Source: Thermaerobacter marianensis DSM 12885 | GTDB taxonomy: Bacteria; Bacillota; Sulfobacillia; Thermaerobacterales; Thermaerobacteraceae | DNA: 64,000 nt | NCBI RefSeq assembly: GCF_000184705.1 | Contig: NC_014831.1 | Coordinates: 1,054,001 to 1,118,000, forward strand | Reading direction: 5' to 3' | Shown here: positions 36,336-45,369 of the stretch, piece after piece | Layout of the letters: the number at the start of each line of letters is the position of its first letter | How positions within the stretch are numbered: the stretch's first letter is position 1 | The notes under the pieces: model-generated | Told to the model about the DNA's origin: nothing | Databases searched by the model: none | What the model saw: the letters and a program-made list of their open reading frames with translations, nothing else | Made by a program: the position numbers and the translations under genes

Positions 36336-37640
36336 GTGACGGAACACCGGAGGCAGGGGGCGGCGGCGGGGGCCGCGGCAGGGGCCGGGGCAGGAGGCGA
36401 GTGGGTGGCACCGGGCATCCTGCGGCTCAGCCTGCCGACCCCCTACCCCGTGGGCGACGTCAACGTCTATGCCGTGCTGGGACGGGTCCCGACCCTGGTC
36501 GACGTCGGTCCGGGCAGCCCGGCCGCCCGGGAGGCCCTGATGCGGGGCCTGGCAGCCCACGGCCTGGAGCTTCGGTCCTTCGCCCAGGTGGTCATCACCC
36601 ACACCCACCTGGATCACTTCGGCTTCCTGCGCCACTGGTTCGCGGCTCCCGCCGTCACTGCGGCGGCGCTGGCGCCGGCCGCCTCACCCGCGCCGGAGCC
36701 CTTCCGGGGAGCGGAGCCGGTCCGCTCCCCTGACGGGCGCCCGCGGCAGCCGGGGAGCGCTCCCGGAGCGGCAGACGGCATCCTCGCGCGGGAGGCCGCC
36801 GGTCATGCGGGCGCAGGTTGCGCCGGGGACCTGGCCGCCGGGGACGACGCCACCGGTGACGGCGGGCGCCGGCTGGCCGCGTCCCGCCCGCGCTTGCTGG
36901 CCCATCGCTGGGGTGCCCGCCACTTTCGCGGCGGCGACGATCCGGACCGGGTCCGGTTCTTCCGGGATTTCGTGGCCGCGGCCGGCGTTCCGGCCGCCGA
37001 GGCAGGCGGTGTGTTGCAGGAGATGGGCCTCTACCAGGCCGCCGAGCCCGCCGTGCCCGCCGACGCCTGGCTGGAGGACGGGGACGCCATCGAGATGGGC
37101 GACGACCGCTGGCTGGTGCTGCACACGCCCGGCCACGCCCAGTCCCAGATCTGCCTCTACCGGGAGCGGGACGGCCTGCTGATCAGCAGCGACCACCTGC
37201 TGCCGGCCATCTCGTCCAACGCGCTGCTCGAGCCGCCGCCCCTCGACGAGCACGGCCGCCCGGTGCGCCCGGAACCGCCCCGCAGCCTGGTCGACTATCG
37301 CGTCTCCCTGCAGCGGGTGCGGGCGCTGCCGGTCAGCCTCTGCCTGCCAGGCCACGGCGAGCCCTTCCGGGATCCCCACCGCCTCATCGACCGGCGCCTG
37401 GCGGCCATGGAGGACCGGGCCGACAGGATCCGCGCCGCCCTGGCCGAACTGGGGGGTGAGGCGACCCTCTACCGGCTGGCCACGTACCTTTTCGGCAACG
37501 GGGATCCGGCCCACCTGCTGTTGGCCCTGTCCGAGGTCAACGGCCACCTGGAATGGATGGAATCGGAGGGCAGGGTGCGGCGGCGACTGGAGCCCGCCGC
37601 CGGGGACGGGGGTGTGGCTGCCCTCTTCGCACCGGCCTAG
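36336..37640 (+). CDS. Metallo-beta-lactamase-fold hydrolase
   Basis: 434 residues. The metal-binding signature is VVITHTHLDHFGFLRHW (HxHxDH) near residue 90. Further ligands are in LVLHTPGHAQSQICLYRERD, LLISSDHLLPAISSN and SLCLPGHGEPF. Between the first motif and the rest lies a 70-residue Ala/Gly/Asp-rich insert (about 108-180). A C-terminal winged-helix-like segment (EATLYRLATYLFGNGDPAHL, LALSEVNGHLEWMESEGRVR) resembles that of LACTB2-type hydrolases. Substrate unknown. GTG 36336 lies 6 bp after AGGGAGGGG. It may serve thioester or lactone clearing near the fad genes, which is inference. Confidence 0.88.
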   Translation: MTEHRRQGAAAGAAAGAGAGGEWVAPGILRLSLPTPYPVGDVNVYAVLGRVPTLVDVGPGSPAAREALMRGLAAHGLELRSFAQVVITHTHLDHFGFLRHWFAAPAVTAAALAPAASPAPEPFRGAEPVRSPDGRPRQPGSAPGAADGILAREAAGHAGAGCAGDLAAGDDATGDGGRRLAASRPRLLAHRWGARHFRGGDDPDRVRFFRDFVAAAGVPAAEAGGVLQEMGLYQAAEPAVPADAWLEDGDAIEMGDDRWLVLHTPGHAQSQICLYRERDGLLISSDHLLPAISSNALLEPPPLDEHGRPVRPEPPRSLVDYRVSLQRVRALPVSLCLPGHGEPFRDPHRLIDRRLAAMEDRADRIRAALAELGGEATLYRLATYLFGNGDPAHLLLALSEVNGHLEWMESEGRVRRRLEPAAGDGGVAALFAPA

Positions 37641-37721
37641 CCTGAGCAGGCGAGCCGGTAGCGGCGCCTGCGGGGCCTGTTGCCCCTGCCGCAGGAAGCA
37701 AATTGCCGCCTGGCGAGGGAG

Positions 37722-37811
37722 ATGCCGGCCGGAGAACTCGTACAGCAGTTGCGGGATGAGACGCAACGAGCGCTGGCCGAGGTTTCAAAGCCGGGCGGGA
37801 TCAAGTCTTGA
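37722..37811 (+). CDS. Possible small peptide (29 residues)
   Basis: The frame from ATG 37722 to TGA 37809-37811 encodes MPAGELVQQLRDETQRALAE plus nine residues. The composition (Gln, Glu, Leu, Thr) is unlike the Arg/Pro/Gly bias of non-coding frames here, and it could form one amphipathic helix. A GAGGGA lies directly before ATG with too short a spacing; TTG 37680 further upstream is in frame. It may be a small protein, the remnant of a larger gene, or chance. Confidence 0.25.
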   Translation: MPAGELVQQLRDETQRALAEVSKPGGIKS

Positions 37812-37824
37812 CAGGGGCGCGGCG

Positions 37825-37859
37825 GCGGTTCCGGGGCCGCCCGTCGGCCCCGGAACCGC
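37825..37859. terminator. Bidirectional hairpin between convergent genes
   Basis: A perfect 15-bp stem (37825-37839 with 37845-37859) has a 5-nt loop. It lies between the end of the metallo-hydrolase gene (plus) and the end of the acyl-CoA synthetase gene (minus), so it could serve both. No long T tract is seen on either side. Confidence 0.6.
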
Positions 37860-37867
37860 GCTGATCC

Positions 37868-40810
37868 CTACCTTTCGCCGTTTTCGCCACCTTCGACCTT
37901 GATCCGCGCATCCAGGATCCGGCAGCCCCGGCCCGGCTCGAACGCCTTCAGCGGGTTGATGTCCAGCTCGGCGATCTCCGGAATCTCTTCCACCAGGCGC
38001 GAGACGCGCAGGAGCACGTCCTTGATGGCGTCCACGTCGGCCGGCGGATGGCCCCGGTAGCCCTCCAGCAGCCGGTAGCCGCGGATGCTGCGGATCATCT
38101 CGTCGGCATCCAGGTCGGTCAGGGGCGTGATGCGGAAGACCACGTCCTTGAGCACCTCGACGTGGATGCCGCCCAGGCCGAAGGCGATCAGGGGACCGAA
38201 GAGGGGGTCGTCGCTGACGCCCACCACCAGCTCGGTGCCGCCGGTCACCATGGGCTGGACGACGAACCCGTCCAGCTCGTGCCGCCGCCCTGCCGCCTCG
38301 AGCCGCTCGGCGATGCGCCGGCAGGCCGCCCGCACGGCGCCGGCATCCGGCAGGTTCAACTGCACGCCGTCCCATTCGGTCTTGTGGACCAGGGTGCGGG
38401 AGGCCAGCTTGACCGCCACCGGGTAGCCCAGGGCCTCCGCGGCCGCCACCGCCTCCTCCTCGCTGCGCGCCATGCGGCTCGGCACCACCGGCAGGCCGAA
38501 GGCGGCCAGCACCCGGGTGACTTCTTCCGCCGACAGCCAGCCGCCGCCCCGCTCCCGGGCCTGCCGGCAGACGGCCCGCGCCGCGGCGACGTCCAGGTCG
38601 GGATGGGCCGGGATGCGGCCCAGGGGCCGCTGGCGCCAGCGGGCGTACTCGTAGGCCTTGGCCAGGGCTCGGGCGGCCGATTCGGGAAAGCGATACGAAG
38701 GGATGCGCTCCTCGCCCACCGCCAGGGGCTGGCGCAGGCCGCGGGCGCTCATGAAGCACGCCGCCACGGGCTTCTGGTGGCCCGCCTGCCGGGCCTCGGC
38801 CACGGCCTCCCGCACCGCCGCCGCGACCCCGTCCACGTCGGCCAGCCCCACGGGGATGAAGATCACCAGGGCCGCATCGAAACCCGGGTCCGCCAGCACG
38901 GCCCGCAGGGTCTGCCGGTAGTGGTCGGCGGTGGCCGAGGCGATCATGTCGATGGGGTTCGCCAGGCTGGCCGCCGGCGGGAGGAACCGGCGCAGCGCCT
39001 CCCGGGTCGCCGGCGACGGTTCCGGCACCTCCAGCCCCGCGGCCGCCAGGGCGTCGGTGGCCAGGATGCCCGGCCCGCCCGCGTTGGTCACCACCGCCAC
39101 CCGGGGGCCCGCCGGCAGCGGCTGGTTGGCCAGCAGGGCCGCGATGTCGAACATGTCCTCCAGAGTGTCGGCCCGTATGACGCCCGCCTGCCGGAAGAGG
39201 GCCTCCACCGCCGTGTCGCTGGCGGCCAGGGCGGCGGTGTGGGAGCCCGCGGCCTTGGTGCCGGCCGCGGTGCGGCCCGCCTTGACGGCCAGGATGGGCT
39301 TCCTGCGGCCGACCCGGCGGGCCAGGCGGGCGAAGCGCCGGGGGTTGCCGAAGGACTCGAGATACAAAAGGATCAGGTCGGTGTCCTCGTCCTCCTCCCA
39401 GTACTGGATCAGGTCGTTGCCCGAGACGTCGGCCTTGTTGCCCACGCTGACGAAGGTCGAGAGCCCCAACCCCAGGTCGCGGGCGTACTCCAGGATGGCC
39501 AGCCCCAGGGCGCCGCTCTGGGACGACATGGCCACCCGCCCGTGGGGCGGGAAGACCGGCGAGAAGCTGGCGTTCATCCGCACGTCGGGCGCCGTGTTGA
39601 TCAGCCCGAGGCAGTTGGGGCCGACCATGCGCATGCCGTAACCGCGCACCTTGGCCACCAGCCGCTCCTGCAGCGCCCGCCCCTCGGCACCGGTCTCCGC
39701 GAACCCGGCGGTGATCACCACCAGCCCCCGCACGCCCTTGGCGCCGCACTGGTCCACCACGTCCAGCACCGCGTCGCGGGGGACGGCGATGACGGCCAGG
39801 TCCACCGGACCCGGGATGTCCAGCACCGAGGGGTAGGCGGGGATGGACCCCACCACGTCCGCCTTGGGGTTCACGGGGTAGACGGGCCCCGCGAACCGGT
39901 TCATCACCAGGGCCTCGAGGATGCGGTAGCCGATGCTGGCCGGATCGCGGGACGCCCCGACCACCGCCACCCCGCGCGGCCGGAACAGGGGGCGCAGGGA
40001 GGCCACGGTGGCGATGCGGTCCCGCATCTCGCTGCGCTCCACACTCTCGGGGCTGGGCTGGACGTCCAGGCTGACCACCACATAACCGTCCCGGTGGTGG
40101 CGTTCGATGGCGAAGCCGCTGGCCCGAAAGACCTCCAGCATGCGCCGGTTGTCGGGTTGGGTCCACGCCACGAACCGGCGGATGCCGTGGCGGGCGGCGA
40201 TCAGGGCGAGGCGCTCCAGCAGCAGGGTGCCGAGGCCCCGGCCCTGGTAGGCGTCTTCCACCAGGAAGGCCACCTCGGCGGTGTCGGGCTCCCGCTCCTC
40301 CCGGACGTAGGTGCCGCTGGCCACGATTCGTGGGTGCTCGGGGTCGCCCACCAGCACCAGCAGGGTGTACCGATCTTCCGGCGATCCCACCTGCAGCAGG
40401 CTTTCCACCGCGGCCTCCCGGGACTCGCCGGCGAAGAAGCGTCGCATCAGGGAGTGGTCCGACACCCGCCGGAGGAACTCGGCCACCAGCGGCCGGTCGC
40501 TGTCCCGGCCGGGGCGCAGCGTGGCGGCGGTGCCGTCGCGGAGCAGGACGCGGCCGGCCTCGAGCCCGTCCTGGGGGATGGGCGCAGGATAGAGGGCCGG
40601 CAGCGACGCCAGGTCGCCGGGCCGGCGGGATGCGGCGGGGGCGTCGTCCGCGGGGACCGCGGCGGTGCCGTCGCCGGGGACCGCAGGGACGGAGGGGTCG
40701 CGGGCCGCGGCGGCGGTGGCCGTGCCACCGGGTGTCCCTCCGGGTGCTGTCGCCGAACGGTCGCCTACGTTACCCGCAGGGTCGTCGGGATGGGGCGGGC
40801 GGCTGGTCAT
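37868..40810 (-). CDS. GNAT acetyltransferase fused to NDP-forming acyl-CoA synthetase
   Basis: 980 residues. After a disordered lead (1-75), a GNAT domain (about 80-250) has the acetyl-CoA loop EDAYQGRGLGTLLLERLALI. A CoA-ligase module follows with FRPRGVAVVGASRDPASIGY and MVGPNCLGLINTAPDVRMNA, then SSQSGALGLAILEYARDLGL and GSHTAALAASDTAVEALFRQ, which keeps the phosphohistidine of ADP-forming acetyl-CoA synthetases. The C-terminus is an ATP-grasp domain (YPVAVKLASRTLVHKTEWDG, LDINPLKAFEPGRGCRI). Related Pat/PatZ enzymes acetylate proteins but lack the catalytic His; here it is present. ATG 40810 follows AAGGAGGT by 7 bp. Possible roles are acyl-CoA or ATP production near the fad operon, or acylation control. 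Confidence 0.92.
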   Translation of the reverse strand: MTSRPPHPDDPAGNVGDRSATAPGGTPGGTATAAAARDPSVPAVPGDGTAAVPADDAPAASRRPGDLASLPALYPAPIPQDGLEAGRVLLRDGTAATLRPGRDSDRPLVAEFLRRVSDHSLMRRFFAGESREAAVESLLQVGSPEDRYTLLVLVGDPEHPRIVASGTYVREEREPDTAEVAFLVEDAYQGRGLGTLLLERLALIAARHGIRRFVAWTQPDNRRMLEVFRASGFAIERHHRDGYVVVSLDVQPSPESVERSEMRDRIATVASLRPLFRPRGVAVVGASRDPASIGYRILEALVMNRFAGPVYPVNPKADVVGSIPAYPSVLDIPGPVDLAVIAVPRDAVLDVVDQCGAKGVRGLVVITAGFAETGAEGRALQERLVAKVRGYGMRMVGPNCLGLINTAPDVRMNASFSPVFPPHGRVAMSSQSGALGLAILEYARDLGLGLSTFVSVGNKADVSGNDLIQYWEEDEDTDLILLYLESFGNPRRFARLARRVGRRKPILAVKAGRTAAGTKAAGSHTAALAASDTAVEALFRQAGVIRADTLEDMFDIAALLANQPLPAGPRVAVVTNAGGPGILATDALAAAGLEVPEPSPATREALRRFLPPAASLANPIDMIASATADHYRQTLRAVLADPGFDAALVIFIPVGLADVDGVAAAVREAVAEARQAGHQKPVAACFMSARGLRQPLAVGEERIPSYRFPESAARALAKAYEYARWRQRPLGRIPAHPDLDVAAARAVCRQARERGGGWLSAEEVTRVLAAFGLPVVPSRMARSEEEAVAAAEALGYPVAVKLASRTLVHKTEWDGVQLNLPDAGAVRAACRRIAERLEAAGRRHELDGFVVQPMVTGGTELVVGVSDDPLFGPLIAFGLGGIHVEVLKDVVFRITPLTDLDADEMIRSIRGYRLLEGYRGHPPADVDAIKDVLLRVSRLVEEIPEIAELDINPLKAFEPGRGCRILDARIKVEGGENGER

Positions 40811-41102
40811 GCGCGTCGACCTCCTTGCCGGGGGCCGGACCTCGCCTTCGGGCCCGTCCCGCAAGACTAGCGGTGTTTCCCTTTGCGTGTGGGGCGGCGG
40901 CTTCCTGCCGCAGTCCGCCCCGCGTTGCTGAAGATTCCCGAAGTCCGGGCTGAAACTGCGGGGTGGCGCCAGGTCCGGCGGGAGGGGCAGGACCTGGGCC
41001 GGCGGCGGCCGGCGGGATCGCTGCAGCCGGTGCGCCGCCGGGACCGGTTCGTCCGGAGAGATCCGGGGCGGCGTCCCGTGAACCCCCGGCCGGCGGTATC
41101 GC

Positions 41103-42515
41103 TTAGGGACCGCCACCCGGATCCCCCGCGCATCCCACCCGCGCCGGCGGCGGAACGGTGCCGGGGTGGGCCGGCCCGGCGGCTGCGGCCGGCCCGCGGC
41201 GACCGGCTGGCCAGGTCCACCTGGAATCCCCGGGCGCCGGGCCCGGCGCCGCCGGGGCCGGCGGCGGCAGCAGGCCTGCCACGTCGGCGGCCGCCACCGT
41301 CCAGAACCCGTCGTGCCGGGTCATGGTCCAGGTGACGTCCAGCCGGGCCGGCGGGCGGTCACCGGTGTAATAGGCGGTGCCGCGCAGGCGCACCCGTGCC
41401 TGCGACCCCCGGACGGCCAGGGTGGAGGCCTGTTCCACCTCGACGAACTGCAGGACCGTCGCCAGGCGCCGCGCCAGGACCGTCCACCCGGGGTCCCGGG
41501 GGTCGGCCACCACGTGGGAAGCGGTGGCGACGTCCCCGTTGGCCAGGGCGATCCACAGCCAGGCGGCGGCGGCGTGGGGCGGCGCCGACCGCAGGTGGTC
41601 GACCAGCCGGCCGCTGCTCTTGAGCACCATCAGCTGGTGGCCGGGGTCGGACCGGTCGCGCACGTGGGTGGTCGCCTCCAGGGTATGGACGCAGAAGTGG
41701 CCGTCGAAGTCGTTTTCTGCCACGATCCCGTTGCCGTGGGGCATGCCGTTGATGGACGCCGCCACCCGCCGGCCGGCGACTTCCAGCACCACAGCCCGCC
41801 GGCGCCAGCTCCAGGCACCCCCGTACAGGGACCGCAGGACGGCGGTGTCCTCCCGGGTCAACGGCTCGGCGTCGGCGTGCTGGTACCCGCCGTACCGGAC
41901 CGCCCGCAGGGTCCGTCCCGTCTCCAGATCGCGCAGCACCGCCACCGCATCCCATGGCCACAGCCGGTCGACCTCCGGCCAGGGCAGGGGCTCGCCGAAG
42001 AACCCTGCCGCCAGCCGTTCCGTCACGGGCTGGACCACCGCCCACAGGGGACCGGTCCGGTCAAGATACCCCCGCTCCGGGCTGAAGAACCGCCCATCGG
42101 GCGAAATCAGCAGCGCGTGGCGGCGCCCGGCGGCGTCGGTCCAGTCCAGCTGCCAGTAGGCGAAGTGGGGACTGGGCGGTGAGGCGGCGCCTCTTCCCGC
42201 CACCGGACGCGTGGCGGCCAGGGCGCGGGCCAGGTGCTGGCGCTCATCTGAGGTCAGCACGACCCGGGCGCGGTACTCCGGCCAGGCGAAGGCCAGTTCC
42301 GCTGCCCGGATCCCGCCGGCGGGCACGAACCGGCCCAGCGGTCCCGGCACCGTCCGCCCCCCGGGCCAGCGGGCCAGGGCCAGGAGCGCCAGGAGGACCA
42401 GGGCCGCCAGGACGGCCCGGCGAGCGTCCGGGGAGGCCCAAGGGCCTGGCGGACGGGCGGGGCGGGCGGGCCGCTGGGAGGGAGGATCCCCGCGGCGGGA
42501 GCCGACGCGAGTCAT
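41103..42515 (-). CDS. Membrane-anchored protein of unknown function
   Basis: 470 residues; not assigned. A basic Arg/Pro-rich start is followed by one hydrophobic segment (about residues 33-50, VLAALVLLALLALARW), so the rest is probably outside the membrane. The most conserved-looking block reads SINGMPHGNGIVAENDFDGH, FCVHTLEATTHVRDRSDPGH, QLMVLKSSGRLVDHL. It is rich in His, Asn and Asp with one Cys and resembles a catalytic or metal-binding site; I have a weak memory of similar GHFC-H blocks in clostridial wall-associated proteins. A tail domain (about 365-440) resembles a small beta fold. ATG 42515 follows GAGAGAGGAA. Confidence 0.65.
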   Translation of the reverse strand: MTRVGSRRGDPPSQRPARPARPPGPWASPDARRAVLAALVLLALLALARWPGGRTVPGPLGRFVPAGGIRAAELAFAWPEYRARVVLTSDERQHLARALAATRPVAGRGAASPPSPHFAYWQLDWTDAAGRRHALLISPDGRFFSPERGYLDRTGPLWAVVQPVTERLAAGFFGEPLPWPEVDRLWPWDAVAVLRDLETGRTLRAVRYGGYQHADAEPLTREDTAVLRSLYGGAWSWRRRAVVLEVAGRRVAASINGMPHGNGIVAENDFDGHFCVHTLEATTHVRDRSDPGHQLMVLKSSGRLVDHLRSAPPHAAAAWLWIALANGDVATASHVVADPRDPGWTVLARRLATVLQFVEVEQASTLAVRGSQARVRLRGTAYYTGDRPPARLDVTWTMTRHDGFWTVAAADVAGLLPPPAPAAPGPAPGDSRWTWPAGRRGPAAAAGPAHPGTVPPPARVGCAGDPGGGP

Positions 42516-42534
42516 GGGCGGTTCCTCTCTCCGA

Positions 42535-42554
42535 ATTCGTCGTGATTCGTCGTG
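42535..42554. repeat. Perfect tandem 10-bp repeat
   Basis: ATTCGTCGTG occurs twice in direct succession between the divergent genes at 41103-42515 and 42752-45337. A 10-bp period is one helical turn, so it could be a double binding site or replication slippage. Confidence 0.6.
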
Positions 42555-42751
42555 CACGGCGTTCCGGCTGTCCCATGGGTATGCGGGCGCCGCGACGCCA
42601 TGCCCGCCGCCTCCTCCGGGCGCCGCGGGCGAGGGCGGAGGCGGGGGAGGAGCGGGCGGGACCGGATGGGGGTGGGACCGCCGGCACGGCGGCTACGGGT
42701 TGCGGCCGGAGGGCAGACTACCTGCAGAAGAAGTCGACGGGAGGGCGACCT

Positions 42752-45337
42752 GTGGCGCGCTGGGTGCGGTGGCGGAGGGCGGGGCCGCAGGCGGTGCCCG
42801 CCGGTGCATCGGCATCGGCAACGGCGAGCGGGCGGCCGGCCGGACCCGCGGTCACCCGGGAGGCGCCTCGGGCCGGGCCGCCCAGTCCCCGTCGGGCCTT
42901 GGGTGAGCCCCTGGCCGCCGGAGCACAAGGGGCGGCGCCAGGCGGATCCCCGCCCGGCGCAGGGGGGCCCGACCGCGGGTCGGGACCCGTAGCCATGGAC
43001 CGCAGCGGCGGCACCACCAGCACGGGCAACGCCACGCCCGGCGGCCGGTCCCAACGGGATGCAGGTCCCCTCGTCGAGGCGCGACGGTGGCTGGAAGAGC
43101 AGTTCGATGCCCGCAATCGGCATGAGCCGGCCCGGCCCCGGGACGCCAGCGCCGCCCGCGGGTCCGGGGGACGCCGGGACGGCCGGCCTCACCGCGGGGC
43201 CGAGGGTGGTGGGCCCGGCACGATGCCGGTGGCTTCACCGGGCGACCGGGGGCGCCAACCCGGTGGCGATCAGGGGCCGGATGCAGGCTGCGGGGCCGCG
43301 GACCGGCGGGAGGACGGGGCCGCCAGGCACCCCTCCGCCAGGGAACGGGGCCACGAAGGGGCGATGGTCGAGACCATGATGACGGCGGGTGACGGGACGC
43401 CAGGAGGATCGGTGCCACCGGGCGCGGTACCGCCCACGGGCATGCCGGGTGGGACACCGGGTATGCCCCCGCCCTTTCTTGGCATGATGCCGGGCATGCC
43501 CGGGGGGCCCCTCTTCCCCGGCACGGGGATGGGGTGGGCCGCACCGGCTGGCGGCATCCCGCTGCCCCTGGCCGCCGGTCTCGGTGCCGCGGCGGGGGGC
43601 GTGCCGGGCGGATGGCCGGCCTGGACCGGGGGCCTGAGCCCCGCCGGCGGAACGGCCGGCGTTGCCCGGGGAGGCGGCGGGGGCGGGGGCGGTGAGGGCG
43701 GCGGCCCGGCCGCTGCGGGCCAGGGAGACCGCGGCCCCGGGGCGCAGACGCAGAGCGGGCCGGCGTTCCTGCCGGCGGGCGTCCCTCCGGCCGCGGCCGG
43801 CGTCGGGGCCGGCTGGGCGCCCTGGGGCGCCGCCTTCGTCCCCGGGGGCGGTCCAGGTGCCCCTACCGCCGGCGTGGCGTCGTGGGGGTGGCTGGCCGCC
43901 ATGCCCGGGGCGTCCGGGCCGGGGGGATGGGGCATGACGTGGGCCGGCCCGCTCCCGGCCCAGGGGACGGGCGGGGACGGGAGCGCATCGGAAAGCAGCG
44001 CCGGGGGCGATGGCGCCGCCCACCCGGCCGGGGGCCAGGACGGGGATGGTGGGGTGCGGCCGGACCGCAGGTCCCGCCGTCGCGCCGGCGCCGGGGCGGC
44101 CGGGGGCGCATTGCCGGCCGGGCCACGTCCTGTGCTGCTGCGCCTGGCCGGAACCACGGGTACGCAGCGGCGGCACGGCGGCAGTGACGCAGGGCGCGGC
44201 GGGGGCCGCCAAGGCGGCGCCAAGGAAGGGGCCGGGACCGGCGGGGCCCGGGGGCAGACCGGGGCCACCGGTCGCGCCGGCGGCACCGGGGTGGGGGCCC
44301 GTGATGCCGGGGGGGTCGCACCCGCCGGCGCCTTCGCCATGCCGTGGGCCGCGGTTGCGCCGTGGGGTATGGCGCCGAGCCCCTGGGGGACGGGCCCTGG
44401 CGGTTTCGGCGGGCGCCCGGGGGCCTGGGGGGCAGGTGCCGGGGACCCGCGGGGCGGCGCCCACGGCGGGGGATCCGGCGGCACCCCGGGTGCGTCCCCG
44501 CTGGGCATGGGGGGCCGCGCCTGGGGGGCGGGCGTCCCGCCCGGGGGCACCGTGGGCCCGTGGCCGGCGGGCGGGGTCCCCGGTCTCCCGCCGGCAGCGG
44601 GCGACGTGGCCGTGCCGGGAATCCCCGTTGCCCCCGGCATCCCGGGCTTCACCGCGGGTCACCCCGCCCCGGGCTTTCCGGCCTGGGGCGGCGGCGCCCC
44701 TCTCGGCGGTGCGGCGTCCGGACCGCGATCGGGGCCGGCCGGCGCCGTCTCTGCCCCGGGCGGGCTGTTTCCCGGGCTGGGGCCGGGGTGGACCTTTGGG
44801 TGGAGTCCCGGTGGACTTGCAGGAGGGCTTCCCGGGGGAGCCGGGAACCTTCCGGGGGCGTCCAGCGTCCAGGGTACGGAAGCCGGCGCGAGGACTGCGC
44901 CGGAAGTGGCCGGCCCGGCCGGCGCCGCCGGCGCGGCCGGGCCGCAGCCAGGGCCCGGTGCGGGACAAGGGGACGGGCAGGGCCAGGGGGCCGGGGCGGG
45001 ACGCCTGCCCGGCGGCCACAATCCCGCCTTGAGCATGGTGAGTGCCCACCTGCAGCTGCGGCAGGACATGGAGAACAACCTGCGCAAGCTGCGCCAGGTG
45101 ATCAGCGAGAGTCAGGCCATCGCCCAGCAGATGGAGCAACTCCTGGCCGCCACCTCCCAGTGGACGGGCGCCGGCCGCGGCCGGGCCCAGGGCGAGAGGT
45201 CGGGCGGCGGGGGCCAGGGGGGCGCGAGCGGTCTCGGCGGTGGCGCCGCCGACGGCCGCCAGGGAGGCGCGCCGGCGCAAGGCCAGGGCCAGGGGGCCGG
45301 TGAGGGAGACGGTGGCCGGGTATTGACATCACCTTGA
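42752..45337 (+). CDS. Giant Gly/Ala/Pro-rich low-complexity protein with C-terminal helix
   Basis: About 861 residues; not recognised. Residues 1-200 are basic and Gly/Arg-rich, with a short helical segment LVEARRWLEEQFDARNRHEP. The centre is almost entirely Gly, Ala, Pro, Trp and Met, with motifs such as GMPGGTPGMPPPFLGMMPGM and repeated WG and PGG units. Near the end a normal helix appears: LSMVSAHLQLRQDMENNLRK and LRQVISESQAIAQQMEQLLA, followed by another Gly-rich tail. GTG 42752 has GGGAGGG 6 bp upstream; ATG 43364 is a possible later start. The C-terminal helix and absence of stops over 2.6 kb support coding. Similar composition occurs in spore-coat or surface proteins, but that is only a guess. 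Confidence 0.6.
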   Translation: MARWVRWRRAGPQAVPAGASASATASGRPAGPAVTREAPRAGPPSPRRALGEPLAAGAQGAAPGGSPPGAGGPDRGSGPVAMDRSGGTTSTGNATPGGRSQRDAGPLVEARRWLEEQFDARNRHEPARPRDASAARGSGGRRDGRPHRGAEGGGPGTMPVASPGDRGRQPGGDQGPDAGCGAADRREDGAARHPSARERGHEGAMVETMMTAGDGTPGGSVPPGAVPPTGMPGGTPGMPPPFLGMMPGMPGGPLFPGTGMGWAAPAGGIPLPLAAGLGAAAGGVPGGWPAWTGGLSPAGGTAGVARGGGGGGGGEGGGPAAAGQGDRGPGAQTQSGPAFLPAGVPPAAAGVGAGWAPWGAAFVPGGGPGAPTAGVASWGWLAAMPGASGPGGWGMTWAGPLPAQGTGGDGSASESSAGGDGAAHPAGGQDGDGGVRPDRRSRRRAGAGAAGGALPAGPRPVLLRLAGTTGTQRRHGGSDAGRGGGRQGGAKEGAGTGGARGQTGATGRAGGTGVGARDAGGVAPAGAFAMPWAAVAPWGMAPSPWGTGPGGFGGRPGAWGAGAGDPRGGAHGGGSGGTPGASPLGMGGRAWGAGVPPGGTVGPWPAGGVPGLPPAAGDVAVPGIPVAPGIPGFTAGHPAPGFPAWGGGAPLGGAASGPRSGPAGAVSAPGGLFPGLGPGWTFGWSPGGLAGGLPGGAGNLPGASSVQGTEAGARTAPEVAGPAGAAGAAGPQPGPGAGQGDGQGQGAGAGRLPGGHNPALSMVSAHLQLRQDMENNLRKLRQVISESQAIAQQMEQLLAATSQWTGAGRGRAQGERSGGGGQGGASGLGGGAADGRQGGAPAQGQGQGAGEGDGGRVLTSP

Positions 45338-45363
45338 CAGGGCTGCTGATCTTTGCATATACT
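45334..45363 (+). promoter_or_regulatory. Strong sigma-A promoter before the opine dehydrogenase/B12 operon
   Basis: TTGACA (45334-45339) is a perfect -35 box, and TATACT (45358-45363) follows after 18 bp. A second TTGACA lies at 45323-45328. The -35 box overlaps the stop codon of the preceding gene. Transcription would start near 45370, giving a leader of about 540 nt before the gene at 45910. Confidence 0.8.
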
Positions 45364-45369
45364 GCCTGT

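Noticed and set aside
40888-40922. Nested inverted repeat GGGGCGG...CCGCCCC upstream of the acyl-CoA synthetase
   Set aside because: Interrupted stem, no T tract in either direction; common by chance at this GC content.
43235-45280. Minus-strand open frames opposite the Gly-rich gene
   Set aside because: They mirror the low-complexity DNA and have no ordinary protein segment, whereas the plus frame ends in a normal helix.
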